Assembly: GCA_025200525.1 (NCBI GenBank)
Contig: CM045763.1
Coordinates: 58,979,530 to 59,043,529, forward strand
Direction of reading: 5' to 3'
Length of the DNA stretch: 64,000 bases
From: Camellia lanceoleosa
Lineage: Eukaryota; Streptophyta; Magnoliopsida; Ericales; Theaceae
This document shows, piece after piece, positions 32,906 through 43,561 of the stretch. Below the pieces are notes generated by a model. That model had not been told where the DNA came from, ran no database searches, and saw only the letters and a program-made list of their open reading frames with translations. Numbering within the stretch: position 1 is the first letter of the stretch; each line of letters begins with the position of its first letter. The translations under genes were made by a program, and so were the position numbers.

Positions 32906-33194
32906 TTTATTATTTTATTTTTATTTTTTTTACATAACAGCCAAACAAAATAACCACCCTCAGTCACTCCTTCCAACAGAGAAATATTAAAAACGACCCT
33001 TTAATCAAATTATTATTATTTTTTTTTTAATAAAACCGGCCAAAGGAACAATTCAACAAACACCATGTTAGACAATTCAACGAAGTAGTTTAGTTAAGGA
33101 TAAACTATTAATAGGTTCTAATTATTAGTTTTAATTATTATTAAGTTTTATGAGAAATAAGTGCTAGTAAAATTATTTCTAAAAATAATTTTTT

Positions 33195-33450
33195 ATGATA
33201 ATTTTTTGCACGTCACTAAAAATTGACAATTAGTGACTTTTTTTTGTCACAGTTTTTATAAATTGTCGCTAAAGCTAATAATTAATAACATTGTTCTGTG
33301 AAAACATTTTCAAACTGTCGCTGAAACTGAAAATTAGTGTCGTTTTTTTGTGACGATTTTTTTAAATTGACTTTAAAACTTATTATTAGCGACATTTTTT
33401 GTGACAATTTTCAAACTGTCACTGAAAATTAACAATTAGTGACGTTTTTT
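33195..33450. repeat. 52-bp tandem array, five copies (GTCGCTAAA type)
   Basis: GTCACT/GTCGCT-like unit starts occur at 33212, 33265, 33317, 33369 and 33418, a period of 49-53 bp. Each is followed by an inverted TTAGTGAC/TTAGCGAC stretch. TGTCGCTAAA/TAGTGACG repeats of this kind are typical subterminal or internal repeats of plant class II elements, possibly CACTA. Terminal repeats were not found. Confidence 0.55.
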
Positions 33451-33639
33451 AATAGTGTTTGATGAAGAATGTCATTACTTTCACAGGACTTATTGGATAA
33501 TAAATTCACCTATTAGGATCTACACATAAGTTTCCCTTTAGTTAATTTAATTATTTATTTTGTTATAATTGAAGAAATACCTTTATTTCTATTATCTTCA
33601 TCATGTTAGACACCAATTATCTTAAAAGTTTAAAATGTT

Positions 33640-34915
33640 AGGAACTAGCTGTAACAGCGTGTGTGTTCATTGTAATTTTAATCTTTTAAGTTTTAATTTT
33701 TATTATTTTGATCTTTAAAATTGTCAATTTAAGTCAATTTGATTATTAATTCCAATCATATTATGCTATATGTTTATTTACCTTGAATATGTATCCTATT
33801 ATACTGTATCACTACACACAACATTTTTCTCATTCTCATTTTATTTTTCCTGGGTAGTGAGTCAAACCCTAAATCATGACCATTACAGAATGAAAAAGAT
33901 TAAGGAGTCGTTTGGGATGAGGCTAATATAATTAAAAAGTTAAAAAATTATTAAAAAAATCAAAAAGTCATACACAAAAGTAAGAAAAAAAAAACTCTCA
34001 TTCTTTATATTTTTTACACATTTTTTATTATTATAAAAAGGTGAAAAAATTATTCTTTTTCACCTCACATTTTAACCAAAAATCTAAAAAAATCACTTTC
34101 GGGTAGTAATTTTACGGATGACAACGATATATAATATTTAAAAAAACAGAGGGGGTGTCTACCCCAAGCCCATCCGAGTTTGGCCGGATTGAATATAAGC
34201 AATTAAGTTAATTAATTTGTTAAAATTATATTTTATTTATTTTTTTATATATAAAATTATTAATAATATCAAAATAAATAATTTATATAATGTAAGAGAA
34301 CTAAAAATTAAAGAACTAATTTGCAACCACAGTCTATAGTGGCCTTCACAATTTAAGATTTGATGTTGTGCTATTTGTAAATATAATATATATATTCAAT
34401 ATGATCTAACAATCTAAATTACTTTAATATTATTTAATAACTAATAATTTATATGTATATTTAACATTTTGATATATACAATTTAGAATTCAAGTTGCTC
34501 GGGTTGTTCAGCATCTTAACCCAAACTCTCCTAAATTTAATTCGTTTTGAATTTTCGTCCAAATTCGCACAGAATTCAAAAATACTTTTCCCAAGCCATA
34601 AAAAAAGTTGAGCTACGCTCTGGTTGTTCAAATTGACCCGCCCAAATTGCACTCATAATATAGACGGAACATTAGAGACTAAGATGACAAAAAATAAAAC
34701 TTAAGGGACTAATGACAAGAAACACATACTTTAGAGACTAAAAATGTATTTTATCTAGGTTGCCGTTATCAATTTAGATAAACGTTAGAGATAGGATTAA
34801 ATTGATTCAAATTGACAACTTTCATGTTCAAAATAACAAAATTAAAACTTAAGAGACCAAAATGATAAATAACACATATTTTAGAGATCAAAACTGTTTT
34901 TTATCCCTTGATTTA
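33640..34915. repeat. Foldback element of the 5797 family, split by later sequence
   Basis: The left arm (about 33640-33755: TTTTAAGTTTTAATTTTTAT, AAAATTGTCAATTTAAGTCA) and right arms (34665-34915: TTGATTCAAATTGACAACTT, AAAATTAAAACTTAAGAGAC) are inverted copies of the family seen at 5797-6290. Between them, about 33900-34660 holds unrelated material, including a partial GTTTGG MITE (33905, GTCGTTTGGGATGAGGCTAA) and CCCAAGCCCATCCGAG sequence. The limits of the inserted piece are uncertain. Confidence 0.45.
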
Positions 34916-35082
34916 TCAATTTAAAATCCATCCTTCTAATTGTACTTCAATGCGATCTTTCTATTAGTTGTTGTTATTCATTTGGGAGAGGAAAATGACA
35001 CATGCAAAATTAAAGAAACGAAAAAAAATATATATGGAAAAAAGTTGTAGGAATTTTTTCTCCTCACAAGATAGTGGTTAGT

Positions 35083-35623
35083 GTGTGACTGATTTTCCGA
35101 TCACACTGCCCTCCTTAGTAATTCAGCTGTAGAACATAAGCAGAATAGATGGCACCCTACTGTCCTGCACAGAAAGAAAAGGCTCCGGCGGTGGTTCTTC
35201 CACCCGGGGGCACTCCGACGATCAAGTCAGTATCTCTTAAAGATAATTCAAGTGCTTAAATTACTACTTAAGGCTTAAAATTGCGTACCTTAGACCCGTC
35301 GGGGGTGCCCTTCTTTTATAGTTTTACTCTATCTCAGTCCCACTAGAAGTCTCACTTCTATGGACTCTAATTCCGGATTTACCTTGGACTCTTCAAGAGA
35401 TAAGGATAGACTCCCTGAGAGTATTACCTGTATCCATCTTGTAGTCTTTCTTCATTCTAGGACTCCTGCCCCTTATCCGTTTATCCCGGATTCCTATATT
35501 CTCGCAGATAACCTCGGCCTAGCCGAGATCATCCTGGTATTTAAACCAGGACACGTGACATCTCGGCTGACACTTCGTTGTCACCTCGGCCACGTGTTGG
35601 TACTCAGAAAATATGTCCCTACA
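35083..35623 (-). repeat. 3' LTR of the Tat element
   Basis: 541 bp, nearly identical to 45651-46192. TATA box equivalent at 35320-35313 (minus). Adjacent purine tract at 35624-35636. On the plus strand it is the immediate upstream neighbour of the antisense gene. Confidence 0.92.
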
Positions 35624-35929
35624 ACTGCCCCCTAGGTTCTATTACCTCGGCATTCTGAGGTGATGGAACCTACATTGGTACTCTTGTTGAACATCAGTTC
35701 AAGAACAACATCGGCTCGAGAACTTCCCAGCCGAGATCATTTACTTTTGGCCCGACATGCTCTCTTCAAAGAACGAGAATTCCAGTGAACTCTTTCACGC
35801 GTATGAGCTGTCATGCGTCATTTTTTAACCAGTTCACCTACGTGTTCCGTTTCCATTGGCTTATGCCTGCGACGCGCTCGCAAGTCGTCTTTCATCTGTC
35901 TGCGCCGTCTGACGTCCGCGTTACCCCAG

Positions 35930-36585
35930 GCGCATTAAATGCTTCTGTTTTGCCGCCGTTTCAAATTTTGACAAAACTTTTGCCTCTGCCTTTTGGCTCT
36001 TCACTTTTGCATTTGATTTCCTTGCTTTCTCTCTCTCTAAACTTTCTTCTTCGAAACCACCATTGCTTCAAGCTCCAAGCTCTGCGACTGTCTCTCCTTC
36101 TCCTCTCTCGTGAAGCTGTCATCATTTAAATCACATCAGAATCTGCGTCGACTTCGTGAAACTCATTCCAGCTCTATTTCTCTGGTAAGCCACTGTTCCC
36201 TTCGCTTTCATTTCTGTTCATATTATTTGCTCCCATTTTTCTTTCAAATCTCGTGAGTCATATATCTGAAAGTATTCAAGTGAATTTGATTTCTGTCCAT
36301 ACACTGTTCATCACTTTCTTGCACTCTTGTCACTGTTCTTGACCGTCTACTCCATGTATTCTTTATGCTTTTGATAGCCCTACCTCTGTTCTTGATTCTG
36401 AAACTTCGCTCTTGCTTTTCTGTTTTCCAGATTTCTGCCCTCCATACTTGTTCTTCGTAGATTTAGGTTTGGGAATTGTCTATAGGACCTATTAATTCAT
36501 AGGAAAACTAAAAACTGAAGCCGAGATTACCGTAACCCTTAAAAAACCTCATTTTATTGAAATTAAATACCCTTTCGCCGATATC
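35930..36585 (+). promoter_or_regulatory. Probable 5' leader and leader intron of the antisense gene
   Basis: CT-rich leader-like sequence (CTTTCTCTCTCTCTAAAC near 36025) is followed by a good donor TCTGGTAAGCC (about 36184) and acceptor TTTTCTGTTTTCCAG (about 36430). This suggests an intron of about 245 bp in the 5' untranslated region. The transcription start is not defined. Inferred from splice-site quality and base composition only. Confidence 0.45.
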
Positions 36586-38951
36586 ATGGGTATGTGGAGG
36601 CACAGGGTGAACACCCCAACCAAACTAGAATATTTTAGGCAGGAGTTCTCTATTCCCGACGATGTCTATCTGAGACTTGCCGGGGATGATGACTCCATTA
36701 TGCCCACTGACAACTCAATGCCCTTTCCCATAGTAGCTTTCATCGAGTGTGGACTTCGGCTGCCACTTACTATCCTTTTCCGTGAGGTTCTCCACTTCTA
36801 TAAGTTGAACCCTATGCAACTTACCATTAACTCCTACAGAGTGATTAATGGTATCATAGCCCTGGCTAAGCGTGAGAATGTTAGGATTACCCTTGCCGAT
36901 ATCCAGTTTTGTTATACCATGTGCGCCCTGAACTTAAAAGAAAAAGGCTTTGTTTATTACCTCAAGCCGAGGTCCACCGAATTCAAAATTATAGCCGACC
37001 TCCCAGACTCCAACAAGGGGGCTGGAGACGACTACCTTATTGCCACTGGAAATTGGGAGTCTGCCTTAGACGAAGATGTCCATTTATACCCTCTTCCTCG
37101 AACTGTTAAGGAGGGCAAGGGTAAGAGCCCACTGTCAATCACTTGTTTCTTTTTTAAGTCTTCAAAACTTTGTTTGTTTCTAACGCTAGTTTTCTTGTGC
37201 AGATCTGCATTAGCCACCGAAAAATTTTCGCCAATTCTACGCCCCCAGTGAAGACTTAAAGAAACTTCTAGATCTCCCTGTAGCCAAAAAGAAAGCTCCT
37301 CTGTTGTTAAATTTCATCCCAACATACAAGTCCATTTTGCCCGACGTCCCCAAACGAAAGAAGAAAAGTCACTCTCCACCTTCTGTCATAACCCAGACTG
37401 CGTCCACATCACGAACAGACCAAGGATCAACGTCTGACCCAGCGGATTTGCCATTCACTTCGGCACCCTACTTGATCCCTATTCCTAAACGAAAACGTCG
37501 GCGACGACTTGTCAAAACTGCTGAGATGGTTCGTCGAAAGCCCGTGGCTCAAGATCTCCCAGCCGACCTTCCTACTGACGTCGATGCTCAGCCGACACAC
37601 ACCATGCCCCCACCAAAACCAACAAGAACCAAAAAAGCTCAGCCGAAGGCTACAGACGTTCAAATTGAGACTGAAGACACATTGCCAATTTCACAATTGG
37701 CTGGGAGCCAGGAGACTGCTTCTGTTCCCCTAAAAAGATCTGCTGAAGCACAGCCATCCTCTTCTTCAAAATCAAAGAAGCCAAGGTTGTCCTCTGGCAC
37801 AACTTCTAAGTCAAAAACGCCCTTGGTCCCCTGGGAGCCAAAAATTACTCTGGAGTACAAGCCAGTCTTTGAGAGTGACAGCGCCGGGGATATTAATATC
37901 GGCGTTGCACTCAGCACTGCCCTCTTACTCCCTGGTGATCTTTAGCGGAACGCCGAGATCAGTGAGTATGAGAACTACTGTCTCATGCTTCAACATTCTG
38001 TTCAGGTAAATGTTCCTACTTGGAAATTTTTGCTTCCTTTCTGTTTCTTACTTAGAATAGTTTCTAACACTGTTTTTTGCCTTCAGGCCATCCAGCATGC
38101 CCACTCCTTCTCTATTCAGTCGTTTGAAAACCGGGAGAGGCTTACCGAGGCTAAGAGGGAGGTACAAAGCCTTAAAAAGTCCAATAAAGGTCTTGAAGCA
38201 AAAATGAAGAAATTGGAAGACCAAGCCGAGGCCGCTACAAAAGCCCAATCTGCTGCCGAGGAGAAGGTCGGCGCTGCTGAGGCTATAAACAAAGTTCTTC
38301 AAGCCCAGTTGAAGGAAGCTGAGGATAGGAGGGCCCAGGCCGAGAAGGAGCTTCAAGCCACAGCCACGAAAAGGCGAAATCGAAGAGGCTGATGAAAAGG
38401 CCTATGCTCAAGGCATGGCCGATGTTACTGAGGACTACAAGCTTCATGTCAAGCAGGCATGCAACAGGGGCTTCTCCCTTGGTTGGATGTCTCTTGCTAA
38501 GAAGCTTAATGTCCCAGATGACTCGCCATTGCGCAAGGCTGATGCCATTCCTTTGCCATTCCCTCCTCCTCCACTTCCAAGTCAAGCTGAAGATGAGGAA
38601 GAATCCGAGCCTGAAGCCGGGGAGGAGGATAAGGACGATGATAATGCGCTAGTAAAGAAGCCCAAGGATGCCAATGAGACCAAGTCTCCTCCTCAGGGTG
38701 ATCAAGTCCTGGACTTAACCCAAGATAAGGAGCTTGAGGAGGTGCCCAAGGAAGCTGATCCGGGGCATTTATCATCCGACCTTCTTCTGGCTGAGAGGAG
38801 TCTAGATAAGACGCTTGCTGAGATTGACGCCGAGGTGGCTGCAGAAAAGGTTGCCGAAGTAGTTTCGCAAGAATCTATTGAGGTAATTCACCAAGAAGTG
38901 GCCGAGGTTCAAACTCAAACTGTTCCTGAAGTTGAAGAAACACAACTGTGA
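36586..38951 (+). pseudogene. Antisense intron-containing gene inside the Tat element
   Basis: Exon A 36586-37120 starts MGMWRHRVNTPTKLEYFRQE and contains PIVAFIECGLRLPLTILFRE and YLIATGNWESALDED. This N-terminal domain resembles the family called putative gypsy-type transposon (Transposase_28-like) in databases; that is my judgement, not a search result. Intron 37121-37202 (GTAAGA...TGTGCAG) preserves frame. Exon B (37203-38005) is basic and Pro/Ser/Lys-rich, with stops TAG at 37211-37213 and 37943-37945. A second intron begins GTAAAT near 38007 and ends TTCAG near 38086. Exon C begins AIQHAHSFSIQSF and forms a Glu/Lys/Ala coiled coil (VQSLKKSNKGLEAKMKKLED). A one-base frameshift near 38370 leads to EADEKAYAQGMADV and an acidic tail (EDEEESEPEAGEED) ending at 38951. 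Function unknown; extra ORFs of this kind are known in Tat elements. Confidence 0.75.
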
Positions 38952-39332
38952 TGCTTTTTCTTTTTCTGTCTTTTGTGCTTTTTGAACGTTTTCGTTTTCA
39001 GAACAATGCAAACGCTGTATATGGCCGATGTGCCTTTTTCCATTCTAATGCTAGATGCAACTTTCTTCTACTGAGTGTTTGTACTTTTATATTCGTATGA
39101 CTGCTTCTGCATGATTCTATACTTAGAATATTTTGCAAGTCTCTCCTCCTTTGTACAATCTCCCTGGGGATAAATACCTTGGGTATGTTTACCTGAAGGT
39201 TTATCTTGGCTAGGACTTCACTTGTAAATTTTCCATAAACTTCAACAAGTATAAAGCATTTACAATTTTAAATGGCAAACTTTTCTCAAGTTTTAACAAG
39301 GGGCTGAATCAATAAACTTAATTTAACTTCAT

Positions 39333-39690
39333 CTTGTAAATTGCTACAAAATTCAACAAGTGAAGATAAACAATTATATCGGCTTAACTTTAACTTGTAA
39401 ATTGCTACAAATTTCAACAAGTAAAGATAAGGAATTTATCTCAGCTTAACTTTAACTTGTAAATTGCTACAAATTTCAACAAGTAAAGATAAACAATTAT
39501 ATCGGCTTAACTTTAACTTGTAAATTGCTACAAATTTCAACAAGTAAAGATAAGGAATTTATCTCAGCTTAACTTTAACTTGTAAATTGCTACAAATTTC
39601 AACAAGTAAAGATAAGGAATTTATCTCAGCTTAACTTTAACTTGTAAATTGCTACAAATTTCAACAAGTAAAGATAATGAATTTATCTCA
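39333..39690. repeat. 61/62-bp tandem array in the Tat element
   Basis: CTTGTAAATTGCTACAAA recurs at 39333, 39394, 39456, 39517, 39579 and 39641: six copies with periods 61, 62, 61, 62, 62. The 61-bp form carries AAACAATTATATCGG, the 62-bp form AAGGAATTTATCTCAG; the order is A, B, A, B, B. A short inverted element CTTGTaaattgctACAAatttcaACAAG is inside each unit. It lies between integrase and the antisense gene. Such arrays in Tat elements are known seeds of satellite DNA. Confidence 0.88.
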
Positions 39691-39691
39691 G

Positions 39692-39795
39692 CTTAACTTC
39701 GGTTAAGTATAATCTCTGTTTAACTTCGGTTAAGCTTTATCTTAGATTAACTACGGTTAAGCATAATCTCGGCTTAACTTCGGCTAAGCTTTACT
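39692..39795. repeat. 27-bp array with TTAAC-TTCG-GTTAA palindromes
   Basis: Four units of about 27 bp (GCTTAACTTCGGTTAAG and variants), each a short hairpin-forming palindrome with a TTCG loop, directly following the 61/62-bp array. It may lie in the 3' untranslated part of the antisense gene or the sense transcript. Confidence 0.8.
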
Positions 39796-39998
39796 GTCTT
39801 CTCTCTGCCCCCAATGTGAACCTAAGTTCCACTTGGGTTCTCATTATTCAAAAAACAACATTGTGTATAGTTTCATAAGTTCTGGAAAATTCTGCTAAGA
39901 TTTTATTGATCATATCGGCAAAAAATCAAACAGGCATCTAATGATAGAAAAACTTTAAATTACAAGTGTTCCATGGTCTAGGCAATGCTTCGCCTTCA

Positions 39999-41640
39999 TT
40001 ATCTTCGAGCAGATATGCCCCATTTCCTAACACCGAAGTAATTACAGAGGGTCCTTCGATTTGGGCCAAGCTTGCCCTCTCTGGGATCCTTCTTATTGCC
40101 GACGACTTTTCTCAAGACTAGGTCGTTGACTTGAAAATCCCTTGGATTGACCTTCTTGTTGTAAGCTTTGGCAAGCTGTTGCTGGTATGCCGCAAGCTGG
40201 ATTGCAGCTTTCTCTCTTCTTTCTTCTAGTAGATCCAGATCTCGGGCTAAGAGCACATCATTAGTCCCGTTCTCAACTCTCTGTGTTCTGATCCCTGGGA
40301 TGCCGATCTCCAATGGAATGACTGCTTCTATGCCATAAGCCATGGCAAAAGGGGATTCCTCTGTTGATCTTCTCGGCGTAATGCGATATGTCCAGAGCAC
40401 GTTAGGCAATTCGTCTACCCACTTTCCTTTTGCTGCCTGCAGCCTCTTCTTTATCCCATCCAGAATTACTTTGTTGGATGCTTCGGCTTGCCCATTACTT
40501 TGGGGAAAGCTTGGTGTTGAAAAGTAATTCTTTATCTTGAACTTTGCACAAAAATTCTTGATGAGTTTGCTATCAAACTGTGTTCCGTTATCGGCAACTA
40601 TTGCTCTTGGAATCCCAAATCTGGTGATGATGTTTTTCCATATGAAGTTCTTCACATCCACATCTCGGATTTTGGCAAGAGGCTCTGCTTCTATCCACTT
40701 TGTGAAGTAGTCTGTTGCTACCAGTAGGTACTTCCGCTGCCCAGTTACTTGGGGTAATTGTCCAACGAGATCCATGCCCCATTGGGCAAATGGCCAAGGG
40801 CTGGAAACCGGGTTCAGGTCAGCAGCTAGCTGATGTATCAAGGATGCAAACCTCTGGCATTGTTCATACTTCTTCACATAGGCTTCTGCATCTTTTTGCA
40901 TATAGGGCCACCAATACCCCTGGGTAATGGCCCTGTGAGCTAACGATCTGCCCCCTGCGTGGCTTCCACAAACTCCTTCGTGAATTTCATATAAAAAGTC
41001 TTCGACCTGAAGAGGGTGTACACACCTTAAAAGAGGTCCAGTGAAGGATCTTCTGTAGAGATGTCCTTCTCATTGTCGGCCGAATCTTGCCGACTTCAAT
41101 CTGACCTTGTGTGCTTCCTTTCGTTCTTCTGGCAGCTTTCCCTCTTTCAGGAATGCAATAATTGCATCCATCCATCTTGGTCCCATGTCCACACATAATG
41201 CTTCTTGCATTGTGTTTGGTGGCTCTATGCTCGGGCCTGATAGGTAATCGATCATTATTGTCCTTGTCTTTCCGATTTGTATTGAACTTGCTAAATAGGC
41301 CAACGCGTCGGCGTGGCTGTTATCATCTCGGCTAACCTGAAGAAGTCGGCAATTTTGAAACAAGGCTGCCAGCCTGATGACTTCTTTTGCGTATGCCGAC
41401 ATCCTTTCGTCTCGGGCTGCAAACTCTCCTGTAGTTTGATTCACTATAAGTTGTGAATCACAAAAAACTATTACCTTATCGCCTTCGTCATGTCGCCGAC
41501 TTGATCCGGAATCAATGCTTCATACTCCGCCTCATTGTTCGAGGCTTTGAACCCCAGTCAAATGGACTGCTCCAATATCTCTCCGTCGGGGGATATCAAT
41601 ACTACTCCTGCCCCTGCCCCATGCCGGTTTGAGCTCCCAT
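39999..41640 (-). pseudogene. Tat element second RNase H and integrase
   Basis: Second (archaeal-like) RNase H: FQLFVDGSSNRHGAGAGVV (about 41655-41600), KASNNEAEYEAL, then after a TGA and a frameshift VIVFCDSQLIVNQTTGEFAA and DNSHADALAYLAS. Integrase in the next frame: a zinc region with HEGVCGSHAGGRSLAHRA and YVKKYEQCQRF (a zinc Cys replaced by Tyr), a stop at 41070-41072, and the core MDLVGQLP (D), VADNGTQFDS (D), SNGQAEASNKV (E). The catalytic triad is visible. The C-terminal part has NDLVLRKV and ends at 39999. The second RNase H is diagnostic of the Tat lineage. Confidence 0.9.
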
Positions 41641-43540
41641 CAACAAAAAGTTGAAAGGAGTCGCCGATGTAAATGTTGCAGGGTCTGAGTTTTTCCTTCC
41701 TTAGTTCTTTAGCCTTTGGCCGGGCTTCTCCTTCCTTGTTTGGACATTGTTCATCTCGACTCAACGGAGCCCAATGTTCGATGTATTCTGGCGAGAACTC
41801 GGCCACGAAGTCGGCCAAGACTTGGCCCTTAATTGCTGTTCTCGGCCTGAACTCCAGGTCATATTGGCCCAAAACTACAGCCCATCTTGCTATTCTTCCA
41901 GTTAAATCTCCTTGTTGCAACAAGGATTTCGATGGGTGCTCTGTTAGTACCACAATCTTGTGAGCCTGAAAGTAATGGTTTAGCTTCTTTGAAGCCATTA
42001 CCAAGGCCAGTATTAATTTCTCCAGTGGTAGATACCTTGTTTCTGCATTGGCCAAGGTTTTACTTACATAGTAAACAGCCTTCTGCTCTCCCTTCTCTTC
42101 TCGGATTATCACAGCACTTACTGCGTGCTTTGAAACTGCTAAGTATAAAAACAGCTCCTCCCCAAGTTCAGATGTTGAGAGGACTGGAGCTGGGGTAAGA
42201 TATTTCTTTAAGTCGGCCAAAGCGGCCTCACGTTCCTCAGTCTATAGAAAATCCGTGGCCTTTTTCACCAGATTGAAAAAAGGTTTACATTTGTCCGAGC
42301 TTCGGTTTATGAACCTGTTTAGGGCTGCGGCCCTTCTGGTAAGCATCTGGACCTGTTTTGCCGATGTCAAACTCTGTAATTCCAGGATGGCCTTGATCTG
42401 ATCTGGGCTGGCTTCAATGCCCCTTCTAGTCACTAGGTATCCCAAGAACTTACCGGATCCGACTCCAAACGCGCACTTTGATGCGTTGAGTCGGAGCCGA
42501 TATGTTTTGAGTATGTCAAAGACCTCTCTTAGGTTAGCAAGATGATCCTTTGGTTCCTTGGTCTTTACGACCATGTCGTCAATGTAGACTTCTACTGTTC
42601 GGCCAATCAAGTGTTTAAACATCTTGGTTACCAGTCTTTGGTAAGTTGCTCCTGCGTTTTTCAACCCAAAAGGCATAACTCTGTAACAATACAGACCTTT
42701 TGGGGTGATAAACGCTGTATTCTCCTCATCCGGGGGGTACATGGCTATCTGGTGGTACCCCCTATAAGCATCCAAGAAGCTCATCCTTCCATGTCCAGAT
42801 GTGGTGTCCACCAACTGGTCGATCTTTGGTAGAGGAAAACTGTCTTTGGGACAAGCTTTGTTCAAGTTTGTAAAATCTACGCAGACCCTCCACTTGCCAT
42901 TCTTCTTCTTCACTACCATGGTGTTTGACAGCCATGTCGGGTAATTGGCTTCTCTGATGGCCCTGGCCTCCAGAAGTCTGTCCACTTCCTCCTCCACTGC
43001 TTCGACGTGTATCAACGTCAGTCTTCTGGTCCGTTGTATTACAGGTTTGGCTGACCTGTCAACGTTGAGTCTGTGACATGTGACCTCGGGGTCAATGCCA
43101 GGCATTTCATAAGGTGTCCAGGCGAACACCTCAATATTTTTCCTTAGAAAGGCTTCCAACTCCCTTTCCTCTTCTTCGGCTAATCCTGTGCCGAGAAGAA
43201 AGAAGCGTTCCTCATCGCCCTCCTGGACGAGGATTTTCTTCAGTGCTTCTTCACTTTTCTCGGTCGGCTCCTTGCCGACATCATCTAGGACCTTCATGTC
43301 CTCTTTTTCAACTTCTGCCTTCTCTGGTTCCCGAATGCTGCAGGTTAATTTCATTGCTGCCATGGAGCAATTTTTTGCCTGCAACTGATCTCCTCTGACT
43401 TCCTCAATCCCATGTTCTGTTGGGAACCGTAGCAGTTGATGCAGTGTTGAGGGAACTGCCCCCATTGCATGCAACCACGGCCTCCCCAAGATAATGTTGT
43501 AAGGCGAGGGCGTGTCAATCACAATGAATTCTGTTTTGAT
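41558..43540 (-). pseudogene. Tat element reverse transcriptase and RNase H
   Basis: The frame continues from protease (YNIILGRPWLHAMGAVPS) to RT motifs: ANYPTWLSNTMVVKKKNGKW, RVCVDFTNLNKACPKDSFPL, YRGYHQIAM, TPKGLYCYRVMPFGLKNAGA, the intact catalytic YIDDMVVK (about 42580) and FLGYLVTRRGIEA. A TAG at 42242-42244 stands where Trp is expected in DFLW. The RNase H of Gypsy type follows (LFLYLAVSKHAVSAVIIREE, VYYVSKTLANAETRYLPLEK, LTEHPSKSLLQ, RIARWAVVLGQYDLEF). The frame then enters the second RNase H and stops at 41558-41560. Confidence 0.92.
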
Positions 43541-43561
43541 CTTTTTTGTGCCAGCCTGTAT

